Assembly (NCBI GenBank): GCA_003971905.1
Contig: RSEE01000028.1
Coordinates: forward strand, 124,001 to 188,000
Direction of reading: 5' to 3'
Length of the DNA: 64,000 nt
Origin: Moniliella sp. 'wahieum'
Taxonomy: Eukaryota; Basidiomycota; Moniliellomycetes; Moniliellales; Moniliellaceae
Made by a program: the position numbers and the translations under genes. Shown here in pieces: positions 10,575 to 23,624 of the stretch (position 1 is its first letter; each line of letters opens with the position of its first letter). Below the pieces are notes generated by a model. The model ran no database searches. It had not been told where the DNA came from and saw nothing but the letters and a program-made list of their open reading frames with translations.

Positions 10575-12195
10575 ATGCCGCAGTGCGCTCTCCCCAAGGC
10601 CAGTGCGCCATACATGATTCTTTTTCCTTGCATTGTTGGTGCTCTCTATCCAGGCAGAAACAGTAGGCGGCAATGCGAGCTCTGGGCCAGGTGAGGTATC
10701 GAGCAGCACGTCTGCAGAAAAGAATACTATAGTAGCTGTGGCGTAGACTTGCAAATGGGCATGATAGAGTCACTGTGGCTGGGCCTATATTATGGCAAAA
10801 ATGGACGCATGGCGACGCTGTCTAGTTTGCACACTCGGAAGAGACCAGCACCGACATGGAACGTCTGGGCAACACGGATAAAAGGCCTGGCGTCCTATGT
10901 CCGCAGCCCACTCTTCTGGCCTGCGCGCGGCGCTTGGAACGGGATGGAAAGACGGGCAAAGCCGGCGGCTGGCATCGAAGGTGGAGCGTTGGCAAAAACG
11001 CCGAGAGTGGTGGGCAACTAACACTAGTCACTAGTCCATTACAAAACACAGCCCAAAACGGAATTGCCACCAAGGGTCGGTCCCGGTGCCGCGTGCCACA
11101 CAATGGGGGGGGGGTGGATGTGTGGGGCAGCGCAGACGCGTGTGGGGGTGGTACTAGTTACTAGTTACTAGTTACTGCGCAAGCGCATGCCTGCACCGGA
11201 GCGACAGCAGATGTGCGTCGTGCCACAGCCGCCTTGCGCACAGCCAGCATCTCCGCCTGGTGGACGCGGGTGCGGTCCAGCCCGTAGATGGCGTGGCTGT
11301 GGCGATGCCAAGGCAGGCCAGAGGGCCATGGAAGCCCCCATCGCTTTTTGTGCTCTGCCCCATCCCGTCGGCCGCCTGGTTGGGCTGCGGTGTGTGCTGC
11401 GGTATGCGCTGCCGTGCCTGGTTTACCGCTGCAGCCCATTTGACGGCCAGTGTGGCATGCCATGCCGCATGCACGGGGCCAGAGCGGGTGTGCATTGGGG
11501 TGCGGGGGGCACGCGTGTGGGGTTAGATTGCAGGTGCGAGGCAGCACAGCAGCCTGGTCTGCATCCATCCATCGGTAGTCCTGTCGCAATACTCGCCGGC
11601 TGGGGAGTGGTGTGGGCCGAGCGGTGATCAGCGCTTGGTAAGGAACAGGCAGGCGGCAGAGCGGCATAGTACGGATGGGTGCGGGGGGCAGTGCTACCCC
11701 CTGCGGCCTGGAGCTTAACGCTTAACCCGCTGCAGGCGGATGATCGAGATGATCGAGGATCGATGATATGCAAGGTACGTGGGTGCGGTGGCGTGCCTGA
11801 TGCAGGGCTGCCTGGGCTGATGCATGATGGCCGTGGCGGGGGCAGCGCCAAGTAAGTAGCGGCTAAGCATCCCACTATCAACAAAACCAACAGGCAGCCG
11901 CCAGCCTCCGCCTGCCAGCCAGGCGATGCATGATGCATGCGCGCCTATGCACGGGACACGCTGATCGAGGGCCGGCCGGGGGCGGCTGTGATGCGGTGTG
12001 GTGGCCGTGTCTGGGGAATCTGCGTGGCGGCAGCGTGCCCCCCCTGCGGAGACTGCCGCCAAGCCGTGCCTCACCCAGCCCTGGGCCCGTGCACCAAAGC
12101 GCGCACCTGTCTCCGCCCGTCAAATACCCCACGCCCAGCCCCCCTCCCTCGGCGCTTCTCCTGCCCCCCACCCCCCTCCTCCTCTCCCCCTCTCC
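10575..12195. other. Intergenic region with heptamer repeats, no gene seen
   Basis: This 1.6 kb region lies between two plus-strand genes. Frames on both strands are low-complexity and have no recognisable domain. It contains a perfect period-7 run of ACTAGTT at 11151-11176, a related CTAGTCACTAGTC at about 11024-11037, and two copies of the TGATGCATGATG word at 11818 and 11925. The last 200 bases are C-rich and are probably the acetyl-CoA synthetase promoter and leader. Confidence 0.5.
11151..11176. repeat. Heptanucleotide tandem repeat (ACTAGTT)n
   Basis: About 3.5 exact copies of the 7-base unit ACTAGTT. Similar period-7 runs occur at 60626-60659 and, more degenerate, at 29473-29530 and 31113-31180. 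Confidence 0.75.
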
Positions 12196-14297
12196 ATGTC
12201 CGCCGCCATCGACCACGCCCGCCAGATCTTCGGAATCCCCCCTCGCCAACGCGGCCAGGGCACCAACCCCCACGCGTACCCGCGCCCCCCCCCCCACATT
12301 GACTGGGACCAGTACACCCAACTCTACACCGAGTCTGTCCACGATACCGACAAGTTTTGGAGTCGGGTAGGCCGCTTTCCCTCCCTGCCTTGCTCTGCTC
12401 TGCTCGCCTCCTGCTAACCACAGTCCCTCCGCTGTTTGCGCCTCCCTTCCCGCCACCATCCAGGCTGCGCGACCTTCTGACGTGGGACGTGCCCTTCAAG
12501 ACGGTCCGCCACGGTGGCTTTGAGCATGGCGACGTGTCTTGGTTCCCCGAAGGCCAGCTCAATGCGTCGTACAACTGTGTCGACCGCTGGGCCTTCAAGG
12601 ACCCAAACAAGGTGGCCATTATCTATGAAGCTGACGAGCCAGGCCAGCATCGCGAGATCACCTATGCCGAGCTCCTCCGCTCCGTCAGCCAAGCGGCCGA
12701 GGTGCTCCGTCGCCTGGGTGTCAAGGCGGGTGACACGGTCATCATTTATCTCCCCATGATCCCTGAAGCTGCCATTGCACTCTTGGCGTGCGCTCGCATT
12801 GGCGCGGTGCACTCGGTTGTCTTTGCTGGGTTTTCTTCCGACGCGCTCCGGGACCGCACCAACGACTCGCGCGCTCGGGTTGTGATTACTGCCGATGAGG
12901 GCCGTCGTGGTGGCCGGACGGTGGCAACCAAGTCGATCGTAGACGCTGCACTTCAAGAGTGCCCTGGAGTGGAGCATGTCCTAGTCGTTGAGCGGACGGG
13001 CAATCAGCAAGTTCCCTTCAACCCCCAACGTGACCTTTGGTGGCACAAGGAGTGTGCGAAGGAGCGTGCCTACGCGCCCCCCACTCCTCGCAACTCGGAA
13101 GACCCGCTCTTATTCTCTACACATCCGGCAGCACAGGCAAGCCCAAGGGTGTGGTTCATTCCACGGGGGGCTACCCTGGGTGCAGCTGAGTGTCAAGCAC
13201 ATTTTCGACGTTCACCCGCAAGACAAGTTTGCCTGCATGGCCGACATTGGCTGGATCACGGGCCACACCTACATTGTCTATGGCCCCTTGGCCAACGGAG
13301 TGACCACGCTCATCTTTGAGTCCACTCCTACATACCCTACCCCTTCGCGGTACTGGGAGATGGTAGACCAGCACAAGCTCACTCAGTTTTATACCGCCCC
13401 TACTTCCATCCGTCTGCTGCGTCGGTTGGGGGACGAGCATGTGGCCAAGCATGACCTTTCTTCCCTCCGTGTGATTGGGTCCGTGGGGGAGCCCATCAAC
13501 CCGGAAGCGTGGCACTGGTACAATGACCAGGTGGGGCGTGGCGAGTGTGCCATTGTCGATACGTGGTGGCAGACGGAGACGGGATCGATTTTGGTCACGC
13601 CTCTGCCCGGGGCGACCAAGGTCAAGCCCGGTTCAGCCACGTTCCCCTTTTGGGGCATTTCTACCGTCATCCTCGACCCGCACACTGGCAAGGAACTGGA
13701 GGGGAACAATGTGGAGGGCGTACTGGCCATCAAGCGCCCCTGGCCCTCCATGGCTCGTACCATCTTCAACGACCATGAACGCTTCCTCGACACGTACCTT
13801 CGCCCATACCATGGCTACTACTTTACTGGTGACGGTGCCGCGCGGGACCAGGATGGCTACATTGGATCCGGGACGGGTAGACGATGTGATCAACGTGTCG
13901 GGCCACCGGCTGTCGACGGCAGAGATTGAGTCGGCGCTGATTGAGCATGTTGGCGTTGCCGAGACGGCGGTGGTGGGCATTCCGGACGACCTGACCGGCC
14001 AGACGATCTGCGCCTTTGTCACGCTCAAGCCTGACTTTGAGTACGATTCGAGCGAAGCGTTGATCAAGGAACTGGTGATCCAGGTCCGTCGCAACATTGG
14101 ACCGTTTGCGGCCCCCAAGAAGATTGTCTTGTGCTCGGATCTGCCCAAGACGCGATCGGGCAAGATTATGCGTCGCATCTTGCGCAAGATTGCGGGGCGA
14201 AAGCGACCAGCTGGGGGACGTTTCCTCCTTGGCCGACCCGAGCGTGGTGACGCGTCTCATCGAGCAGTTTGACAACACTGCTGCCCCTACCAAGTGA
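12196..14297 (+). CDS. ACS1: Acetyl-CoA synthetase (acetate-CoA ligase, AMP-forming)
   Basis: This converts acetate, ATP and CoA to acetyl-CoA in the cytosol and nucleus. After the start [20 protein letters not shown], the family segment [20 protein letters not shown] is followed by an intron beginning GTAGGC at 12366 and ending CAG at about 12473. The exact join needs one base of correction. Further motifs are [18 protein letters not shown], the acyl-AMP signature [12 protein letters not shown] (about 13115-13152, frame broken by a missing T at 13110), TWWQTETGS near 13561-13590, the hinge region [20 protein letters not shown] near 13875-13935, and the C-terminal [16 protein letters not shown] with the catalytic, acetylatable Lys. 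The stop TGA is at 14295-14297. Frame slips at about 13110, 13190 and 13870 fall within these motifs. The symbol follows the common fungal usage. Confidence 0.95.
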
Positions 14298-14650
14298 CCT
14301 CCTCGCGAAGAGTCCTTTTGCGTTTTCACCTCGAGCATTCGTATGCTCTGATCCTTTCCTCCTCTGGAACCTGCCGCTCCCCTTTGTGTGTGTGTTCCTG
14401 GTGGCGGCATATGTGGCCGTTTCCTTAGATGGTCTCGATGATCAAAGAAATGGCACGATAGATTCTTCAGACGAGAGAAAGCGCGCGGGGGGGTGTCAGT
14501 GAGCTGAGGTACTTAATCTTCGTGTGACGCTCCCTCGCGGAGGCTGAAAACGCGGTTACACGGGAGCCAGGCAGACGATAGGTTGAAGGCGCTTCACATT
14601 CTCGTGTGGTATACGCTGACACTCAATTGGCTTGGAAAAGATCAAATAAC
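14298..14650. other. Gap between acetyl-CoA synthetase gene and tRNA gene
   Basis: This should hold the 3' UTR of the synthetase gene and the upstream region of the initiator tRNA gene. No frame of interest was seen. Confidence 0.4.
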
Positions 14651-14735
14651 AGCTACCTAGCTCAGGCGGAAGAGCGGTGGGCTCATAATTACTCGTGTGA
14701 CCCACAGGTCGTCGGATCAAGACCGACGGTAGCTA
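14651..14735 (+). tRNA. Initiator tRNA-Met (CAT) with 12-base intron
   Basis: The sequence folds as a cloverleaf: acceptor AGCTACC pairs with GGTAGCT; D arm GCTC/GAGC; anticodon stem GTGGG/CCCAC; T stem GTCGG/CCGAC; discriminator A at 14735. The anticodon loop is CTCATAA, with CAT at 14684-14686. A 12-base intron sits at the canonical place after position 37 (about 14688-14699). Three features mark it as the initiator rather than the elongator: the A1-T72 pair, A54 and A60 in the T loop (ATCAAGA in place of TTCRANN), and three consecutive G-C pairs in the anticodon stem next to the loop. A T7 run follows at 14737-14743. Confidence 0.88.
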
Positions 14736-14736
14736 C

Positions 14737-14743
14737 TTTTTTT
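14737..14743 (+). terminator. RNA polymerase III terminator (T run)
   Basis: Seven consecutive T residues, one base after the tRNA discriminator base. This is the usual Pol III stop. Confidence 0.8.
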
Positions 14744-15297
14744 CTTTGTGCTAGTCAGCGCGCTGTCCACATGTCTTAATTCCCGTGAATCGTTGTTTCG
14801 GCCGCGGTATAGAGATCGGCAAGGTAACGCAAGCACTCAGCGTCGTACATGGCCAGTTCCGTTCCGCCTCCCTCCTTTTCCGGATGCACCCGGTTGGAAT
14901 CGCCAGCAGATGTACTCCTACGTGTACATCGTAACTTGACGTGTGCGCAGCGGCCAGGCCCCGATAGATTTGGATCGTGCATTATACATGTAAAAACCGG
15001 TAAGCCCAGGGATGATCGAAATGGTCGTCGAGGACATCACTTTTCGATGGAAAACATATAGGTGTATCAAGTGCCGTACCCAATGAGCGGGAGCCTAATA
15101 CTTCTTTCTTTACTGTTTCGTAGAAACGCTCCATATGTGTGTGTTTGGCATCCAGGCGCTGGCCCATTTTTTAACCACTTAGATGCATCGAGGAGAGGTG
15201 GTATTAGTCTGATCAAGGACAAACGCGTGGGCCTAGCGGCGAAATGCGGCCCAAGGGAAAAGAATAAACCACAGGAAGACAAAGACAAAGTGTTTTC
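14744..15297. other. Gap between tRNA and Atm1 gene
   Basis: This is downstream of the tRNA and of the leftward-reading transporter gene. It probably holds the transporter 3' UTR. Short frames on both strands are without recognisable content. Confidence 0.4.
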
Positions 15298-17593
15298 TCA
15301 AGCACGACGACGCTTGTCCAACTGCTCCTCGATGACTTTTCCCTCAATCTGGCGTTCCTCTTCCAACTGTTGCTCCTCCTCTTCCTCCGACGGCTGGCCA
15401 GTCTCGTCGACTTCCACGTGGTGCTGCGAACCCAAAGGGACGAATACAGTCCTCCCGAGGCAAGAAGTTGGTCGTGCGTGCCTTGCTCCAACACCGTTCC
15501 CTCCTTGAGGACAAAGATGATATCGGCATCTGCGATCGTCTTGAGCCGATGGGCAACAAAGAGCGACGTACGCCGTTGGCTCAGCAGCGTCTGACGAATG
15601 GAGCGCATCAGCTCCGCCTCGGTCTGGCTATCCAGAGCCGAGGTGGCCTCGTCAAAGAAGAGGATCTCAGGATTTTTAAGCAGCAAGCGCGCAATGGCCA
15701 ACCGTTGTTTCTCACCTCCTGAGATCATCAGGCCACGTTCACCCACCTGGGTCTCGTACCCTTCCGGCAACTTTTGCACAATCTCATCCAACTTGGCTCG
15801 GCGTGCAGCATCTACCACCTCTTCGTCCGACGCCTCGAGGCGGCCATAGCGGATGTTGTGCATGATGTCGTCGTGGAACAATGGCGTGTCTTGAGGCACC
15901 ACACCAATCGCACGGCGGATCGAGGCTTGGCTTACCTCGCGAATGTCCTGACCATCAATCGTGATCCGACCCGACTGCGGCTCATAGAATCGGAAGAGCA
16001 AGCGGAAAATGGTCGACTTGCCACAGCCCGAAGGACCAACAAACGCCACCTTGCTCCCGGCGGGAATGGTGAACGAGGCCCCCTTGAAAATGGGTCGATC
16101 GGGATGGTAGCCAAACCATACGTTCTCAAACTTGATCTCCCCGCTGGTGACTTGCAGCGGCGGGGCATTGGGGGGGTCAACGACATTGACATTGACGCTC
16201 TCCAAGTTGAACAGGGTCTCCATGTCAATCAGCGACTGCCGCAACTCGCGGTACACCGATCCCAAAAAGTTGAGCGGCAGGCTCAATTGAAAGACGAGCT
16301 GGTTGACCAAGACCAGGTCACCGACGGTCATGGTGCCAGCCAAGACCCCTTGAGCTGCCAACAGCATCATGATGGTCAGACTGGTGCTAAAGATGATGTT
16401 CTGCCCCGAGTTGAGCGCAGCGAGCGAGGTGGCAACCTTGACGCTGCTCTTTTCGTAATCCTTCAGAGCCGCATCGTACTTGGCCACCTCGTACGACTCG
16501 TTGTTAAAGTGTTTGACCGCCTCGTAGTTGAGAAGGCTGTCAACACTGGTCGTCGCAGCGCGGTTGTCGGCCGCATTGGCTTCACGACGGAAGCGTGTAC
16601 GCCATGCAGTGGTCCTGATGGTGAACCAAGAATAAGCCGCCATGGTCAGGGCGGTTACGCCGGCAAAGAGGGGACCACATTTGTACGTCAAGATGCCGCA
16701 TACCATGGTAATCTCCAGCGCGGTGGGCACAATGTGAAACACGACCGATGTGAGGAGGAACGAGATGCCCTTGGTGCCTCGATCAATGGCACGCGTCAGC
16801 CCACCTGTCTGGCGACTGAGGTGCCAGCCCAAGTCGAGTCGAGCAAGTGGCGAAAGACGCCGCGGGCGACACGACGGATGGAGCGCTGGGCTACATTGGC
16901 AAAGACGGCATTGCGCAGCTCGGAAAACACACTGGCTCCAATCCGAGCCATGCCGTACCCCTAAAATCGCAGCGCCAACCACGGCAAAGACGGTGGCTGG
17001 GTGGGTGGGGTCGAGGGGTAGGGCGAGGGTCTGGTTGAGGTGGTCAATGATCTCTTTGAAGAAAAAGGGGACCTGCACGTTGAGTAGCTTGCCTCCAACC
17101 AACAGGCCCAGCGCAAGCAGAACCCGGCGCTTGGTACTCCAATTGTCTTTTGGCCAGACGTGCTGCAGAAGGCGCCGGATGATCTTCCAATCCGACCTGC
17201 GCTGTTGCTGCACCGACTTGTCCTCCACCTTGTTAATCGCCAACGGGTCAGTTCGCCCATCGGAGGCCTTCGAGGTAGACGTCGGCGTGGACTTGCTGGG
17301 AGGGAGAGTGGACGCAAATCGCACGGCTAGGGTGGGGTGAAGGACGGAGCAAGGTAGGTGGACCGCCTTGGGCCCAACAGGCGGCCGGGCAGGTTGGCAC
17401 GCACGGAGCCGACCCGCGCTGGGGTGAGAGGAATGCAGCACGACGTGAGGCCGGCTGGACGTCCCCTGTTTACAGCGCGGGGCAAGGGAGGGAAACGCAT
17501 ACTCCTGCGGAGCGTGCGGGAGGAGGTGGTGGAGGAGGAAGAGGAGGAGGAGGTGGTGGTGGTGGTGGTGCAACAGGACAACGCAGGCAGCAT
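15298..17593 (-). CDS. ATM1: Mitochondrial ABC transporter Atm1 (ABCB7 type)
   Basis: This half-transporter of the mitochondrial inner membrane exports a glutathione-sulfur compound needed for cytosolic iron-sulfur protein assembly. From the start at 17593 the N-terminus is Ser/Thr- and Arg-rich (for example [30 protein letters not shown]), as expected of a presequence. It then changes frame into the mature protein with [20 protein letters not shown]. Transmembrane segments lie within about 17150-16280 ([46 protein letters not shown]). The nucleotide-binding domain has Walker [10 protein letters not shown] (about 16040), the Q-loop, signature ISGGEKQR (about 15720), Walker [13 protein letters not shown] and the switch His in VAHRLK. 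It ends in a charged tail at TCA 15298-15300 (TGA). Slips at about 17350, 16965 and 15440 are probably errors. The alternative start at 17612 is in a frame without a convincing presequence. Confidence 0.93.
17518..17570. repeat. GGA/GGT trinucleotide-rich tract in Atm1 presequence
   Basis: A purine-rich GAGGAGGTGGTGG-type tract. Read on the minus strand in the chosen frame it encodes a Ser/Thr homopolymeric stretch in the presumed targeting sequence. Such tracts are prone to length change and to sequencing slips. Confidence 0.6.
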
Positions 17594-17675
17594 GACTGAC
17601 CGGTGACCACAACTTTCAGGTCCGGGCGGGTGCCTTAGCCTTATTCCTCGGATCTGTGCAAAACCTAGGCTGTCG

Positions 17676-18173
17676 TCATGTCACACATCGCTGAGGCCAA
17701 GGGCACGCGCGCCGCACATTGCATGCTGACTTTGATCGGTGATACTGGCCGAATGCCCCCCCAAAGCCCTGCTGATGCTGAGCGCTCCACCGGTCCTGAC
17801 CAACGCGCTGGCCATATCCAGGCCCCCCAATGTCCCTTGGATGGCGCGACGACTGCTCCTCAGCGCTTGGAAGCTCCCTCCAGACGCCCCAGTCCAACGC
17901 AGGGTTGCTGGCCTGGTACTTGCGCTTGCGCTTGGCCCGCCTGACGCGCTCCATCCGCTCGACCACAGGCCCCCACCGCGGCAGGCGCATACTGGAGATT
18001 GCATCAGGCCGGCTGGCCGGCCTCCGATCCGATCCAAACAGGAGGCGGTAATCACGTGCTTTAGCTTGGCCGCGAGCAGGCGGGGTAATTATAATTGCCA
18101 TGCGCAGCGCATGTGCAGAATCGCCGCATGCGTTTGCGGCGACCCTTTTTGGCGTGCTCGCTTCAGGCTTCAC
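17676..18173 (-). CDS. Possible small protein, unidentified
   Basis: An open frame of about 165 codons ends at 17676, with an overlapping alternative frame ending at 17681. The most protein-like part is MERVRRAKRKRKYQASNPAL followed by DWGVWRELPSAEEQS (about 17850-17935), a basic segment with mixed composition. Its position, upstream of Atm1 and downstream of no other gene, gives no clue. It may be a shadow in GC-rich DNA. No function is proposed. Confidence 0.22.
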   Translation of the reverse strand: MKPEASTPKRVAANACGDSAHALRMAIIITPPARGQAKARDYRLLFGSDRRPASRPDAISSMRLPRWGPVVERMERVRRAKRKRKYQASNPALDWGVWRELPSAEEQSSRHPRDIGGPGYGQRVGQDRWSAQHQQGFGGAFGQYHRSKSACNVRRACPWPQRCVT

Positions 18174-18325
18174 CTACCTACCTTCCATCCGCCCCGCCGG
18201 CCGCCATACCATATGCATCGCAACTCCGCCCATGTAGCACCGCTCCGTGCCATTTAACGGTAGCCATGCCCCCCGAACCCATTCCTTCCTGCTCCCCCAC
18301 CCCCCTCCACCGAACTTCTCTCACG

Positions 18326-20091
<1,766 letters not shown>

Positions 20092-20768
20092 AGATGCTAT
20101 GGTTGTCGTGGCATGATGTTGTCCACGCTGTGGGGTCAGAGCGCAAATGGTATATGCGTGGATATGCACAGTTCGGAGGCCGAGAGCGTTCGTGTTTTTA
20201 GTAGTCTTTGGCCAAGTGTCCGGGCCAAGCGTAAAAGGGATGTCGATGATGCATGATGCATCATTCTGCACGATCAAAGTAATCAACGCACGTACTTATT
20301 GTAGGTAGCACGTGTTGTGGATACGGATGAACGCGTGGTATTGGGCACGGTTCCCCGTTCTCTTATAGATTCAACTGCATTCTCAACGAGTTCACAACGA
20401 GGTTCAACACCTTCATTATGCATGTGTTCTGGTGCCAAGCACACCAACTTCCACAGCATTGTGACATGTGTGACTGAATACTGTGAGGCTTGTTTTGTTT
20501 TGCAATTTGAGGGCGATCATTTGCAGGATACATCTTCAGTATGAAGCCTTTGAAGAGACATTGAGAGCTTAGAGACTGAGTTCAGAAATGGTCGCATCTC
20601 AGATCTCAAAAGCTAAGCACCGAGTCTCAGGCCGGATCTCAAGCCTCAGGGGCCTCAGGTGAAGTCTGAGACCTCTTCAAAAGCCGGCTGTGACATGCAT
20701 GTGAAGTTCAGAACCCGGCTTATCCGCGGAACATTGAGCCTCACACATGTATATACATCTGCATGCAG

Positions 20769-20805
20769 TGAACGTTGAACTTCAACGTTGAACTTCAACG
20801 TTGAA
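20769..20805. repeat. Tandem 13-base repeat with internal palindrome
   Basis: About three copies of AACGTTGAACTTC in direct array. Each unit contains the palindrome AACGTT, and neighbouring units form the longer inverted pair GTTGAACTTCAAC. Confidence 0.8.
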
Positions 20806-23456
20806 CTCTCGCACAGGTGTTGGGGGCGCTGAGCGCTGAACCTCAGCACTCAGCTTGAGTGCTGATGAGTTCAAAGAGCGAGCCCTAATATAGTCGATCG
20901 GTGGCTATTGGACCATAGTTATCGGATCCACAAGCAACAGAACGGTCCACATCTTGATGGGTATTGATGATCATTGCGTTAATCAGGCTCGCCAATCCGG
21001 CGTATGCCGCTAGTTACGATATACGACTGGGGGGGTCGTAAAACAAAAAAACACCCGATGACGATCGATATCGATGAGGTGCCACAGTTGTGCATTTTAT
21101 ATTAACCCCTAATAATATTATGTTCTCGTAGCACAGTATCCATCAGGACCTGTGTTGGTATAATCACCTGTTCTTTTAACCCCCACAGTTTCTCACTGTG
21201 GCTTTTGCGGTCGACATTAAAAGACAAGACATACCCCACAAACGCGCCAAACATTGCGTATTGTGATTTTAGTGCCTGTCTGCTCTCCTCACTCTCTTCT
21301 GTTCCTATACTACTGCCTCCCTTAGTTCGTTAGCAGAAGATACTCTCTCTTTGCACTTTTGTGACTGACGTAGCCAGCAGCCTGGTATATGCATTCGGTT
21401 ACCCCGGAGACCATGAGGATACCAAGGTGCGGCTAGGATACTGCCCTCAGCTTTGCAATTTTATTATACCCACACAAAGCCAAAATCCGCCATCTCTTAA
21501 GTATTGAAGCAAATATTGCCGCCATTCTATTTCTCCCATATATGCGACTGCGATGCAATGCACGGTACCCTCTATACGGTGTATCATTTATCCCGTCTCA
21601 GCACAATTGCGGGCCCCGGGTGTATGTTAGGATGGAGACGTGTCTCGTTTCTTCCCGCCCTTTGCTCCAATTACTGCGCATTTTACTAGTTACTGGCTTG
21701 TTTTGTCATATGGTGTACCCGCCGCCAGTGACGTGGTGGCTCCGATCCCGATTCATTTCGAAGGATGTGAACTATGAGGCTCGCTGAGCGCTGACCCAGG
21801 ACTGTTAGCAGTCGATACGAAGTCGAAGAGACGTGGATGATCGATAAGTCTTCGATCAGATATATATATGGCCGCGAGAAGGCCCGAACAGTGCGCCTTT
21901 GTGGGCCTGTGACATGCGAGGCCTATGGCTTGCGCTGCATCACGTGAACCGACTGATGATTTGCAGGCACACGACGCTTGCGTGAACCCCGGGATCTTAG
22001 ATCTTACCAGTGGCCCACTCTTCTCATGGGTGCGGCATTGGGGGAAGACACTGGAAAATGTAACCTGTGACCAGTGTGACCGAAAGTGTGGCACATGTGT
22101 GACGTGCGTGTGAGAGTCAGATCTCAGATCTGAGATGTTGATGCCACGCTGTGACACGTGACAGGGTGGCATGCGACATGCGACATGTGACAGGCGCCGT
22201 ACGTTAGGCGCGCGAGCGTACGAAAGATGGAGCAGAGGCCAGCATCCTCAGCCTGAGGCCTAGCGTTGTCGAGTGCACGTCGCCCGGGCTCAGCGCCTCA
22301 ACGTCTGCCTCTGCCTGCCCCAGCCAAGCGCGCCATCGACATCGCTCATCGACCATGCCTTTTACATGTACGACTTGGTTTCTCTGTAGCAGATTATTTC
22401 GATTGTTTAGTCTCGACTGCAGCATGTAGGTAGCGCGTAGCGCCTTTGCCAAACGAGTCGAGGGCGGGGTGGCTCGTGACGCGTGACTGTGACTCGTGAC
22501 TTAGTGACTAAGCGACTTGGAGAGAGCGTGGCGATCGTCGATCCCCCAGCTTTTGTTGGCAGCAACACGCAGCAACTTGGAACTAGTGTCCGAGTTGGGC
22601 CTGTTGACCTTGGCGAAGTGTTGTTTCGTGCTCAGACAGAAACGCGGTTACGACACGTTGGGACGCGCAGAAGCACGCCGGGCATTCGTGGTGCACCAGC
22701 ATACACGTAAACTCTGCGTGATGCTCGACGCGCAATTTTCAATGGTGCATGGTCAGGCCGGTCACAGGCATGGCGTTGGGCCGATTGAGCGACCGAGTAC
22801 TGACCGGGGTCGGTGACGTGGGGCATGTGACACGGGAGAATGGGGGCATGGGGGTAGACGGGCTGATGCATGATGGATGGTCAAGGAACAGTGCCATAGT
22901 GAGCGCTGAGCGATCCTGTGTGATGCATGATGGAGAGGGGCTCTGAGTGCCTCAGCAGATGGCCGTTGGTTTATTGCTGCAACTCTCTTCAGGAGAGCAG
23001 CCCCATGCGGGTGTCCACATCGATCGCGAAGGCCGCTTCATCGATCCTTCGTCGTCGCGTCTCCCGTGCCAAGCGGTCCAGCACGCCCAGCACGTTCAGC
23101 ATGTCCAGCTTAATCATTAATCACCAAGCTTCCAACAGGTGTTGCCAGTGCTCGTGGCCTGTCACATAGTTGACTACTAGTAGATGGGCCTGATCGTATA
23201 GGCACTACACGTACTACACTGAGGAACGAGCAACTGACTATTGACTGTCACTGGTCACCGGTCACTAGTGACTAGGAACTGTGACGAATGTGCTTGGCCT
23301 AGTCCTAGTCCCTGGTCACCGGTCACTAGTCCCTGTAACATGTAACACAAGTCACTTCTGGGGCAGTTACCTCGGTCGAGCGCCGTACAGTTATCGCCAC
23401 ACATTCGCCTAATATTAACCGCCAGTCTCCGTCAGTTGTGCTTGGTTTTCTTCTGC

Positions 23457-23510
23457 CCCCTCTCCCTCTCCCTCTCCCCCTCCCCCTCCCCCCTCCCCCT
23501 CCCAGCCTCC
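23457..23510. repeat. Polypyrimidine CCCTCT tract in promoter
   Basis: A CT-rich simple repeat (CCCTCT and CCCCCT units) about 115 to 170 bases before the start of the next gene. Such tracts are common in fungal promoters. Confidence 0.6.
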
Positions 23511-23624
23511 ACCCCAAATAGAAAGGGCGCATTGGAGCAACAACAGTCCGCGCGTCAGCTCATCACCTGAATACACGCTCCCTCTCGCCTTTCGAGCCCT
23601 CCCCACCCACCCCACCTGGCCAAA

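Larger units (their letters stand above)
20092..23624. other. Long repeat-rich intergenic region, no gene seen
   Basis: This 3.5 kb stretch has no frame with recognisable content. It is more AT-rich than the genes between about 20880 and 21740. It contains tandem 13-mers at 20769-20805, TGATGCATGATG words at 20245, 22864 and 22921, the palindrome CTCAGATCTGAG near 22122-22134, runs of GTGACT/CACTAG words at 22470-22515 and 23245-23335, and a polypyrimidine tract at 23457-23510. The last part is probably the promoter of the next gene. Confidence 0.55.

Noticed and set aside
9696-10754. 352-codon minus-strand frame
   Set aside because: It lies antisense to the C-terminal part of isoleucyl-tRNA synthetase, whose sense reading is clearly conserved. 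It is a codon-bias shadow.
11161-11667. Minus-strand frame of 168 codons upstream of acetyl-CoA synthetase
   Set aside because: No recognisable segment; overlapping frames on both strands are equally open in GC-rich DNA.
7253-14297. Programmed ribosomal frameshifting as cause of the frame breaks
   Set aside because: The breaks occur in many unrelated genes at varying sequence contexts, mostly homopolymers, with both deletion and insertion. Consensus error explains all of them more simply.
15774-16964. 396-codon plus-strand frame
   Set aside because: It is antisense to the ATPase domain of Atm1, which carries Walker and signature motifs on the minus strand.
20767-20880. CRISPR-like appearance of short repeats
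   Set aside because: Units are 13 bases without unique spacers, in a eukaryotic genome. They are a simple tandem repeat.
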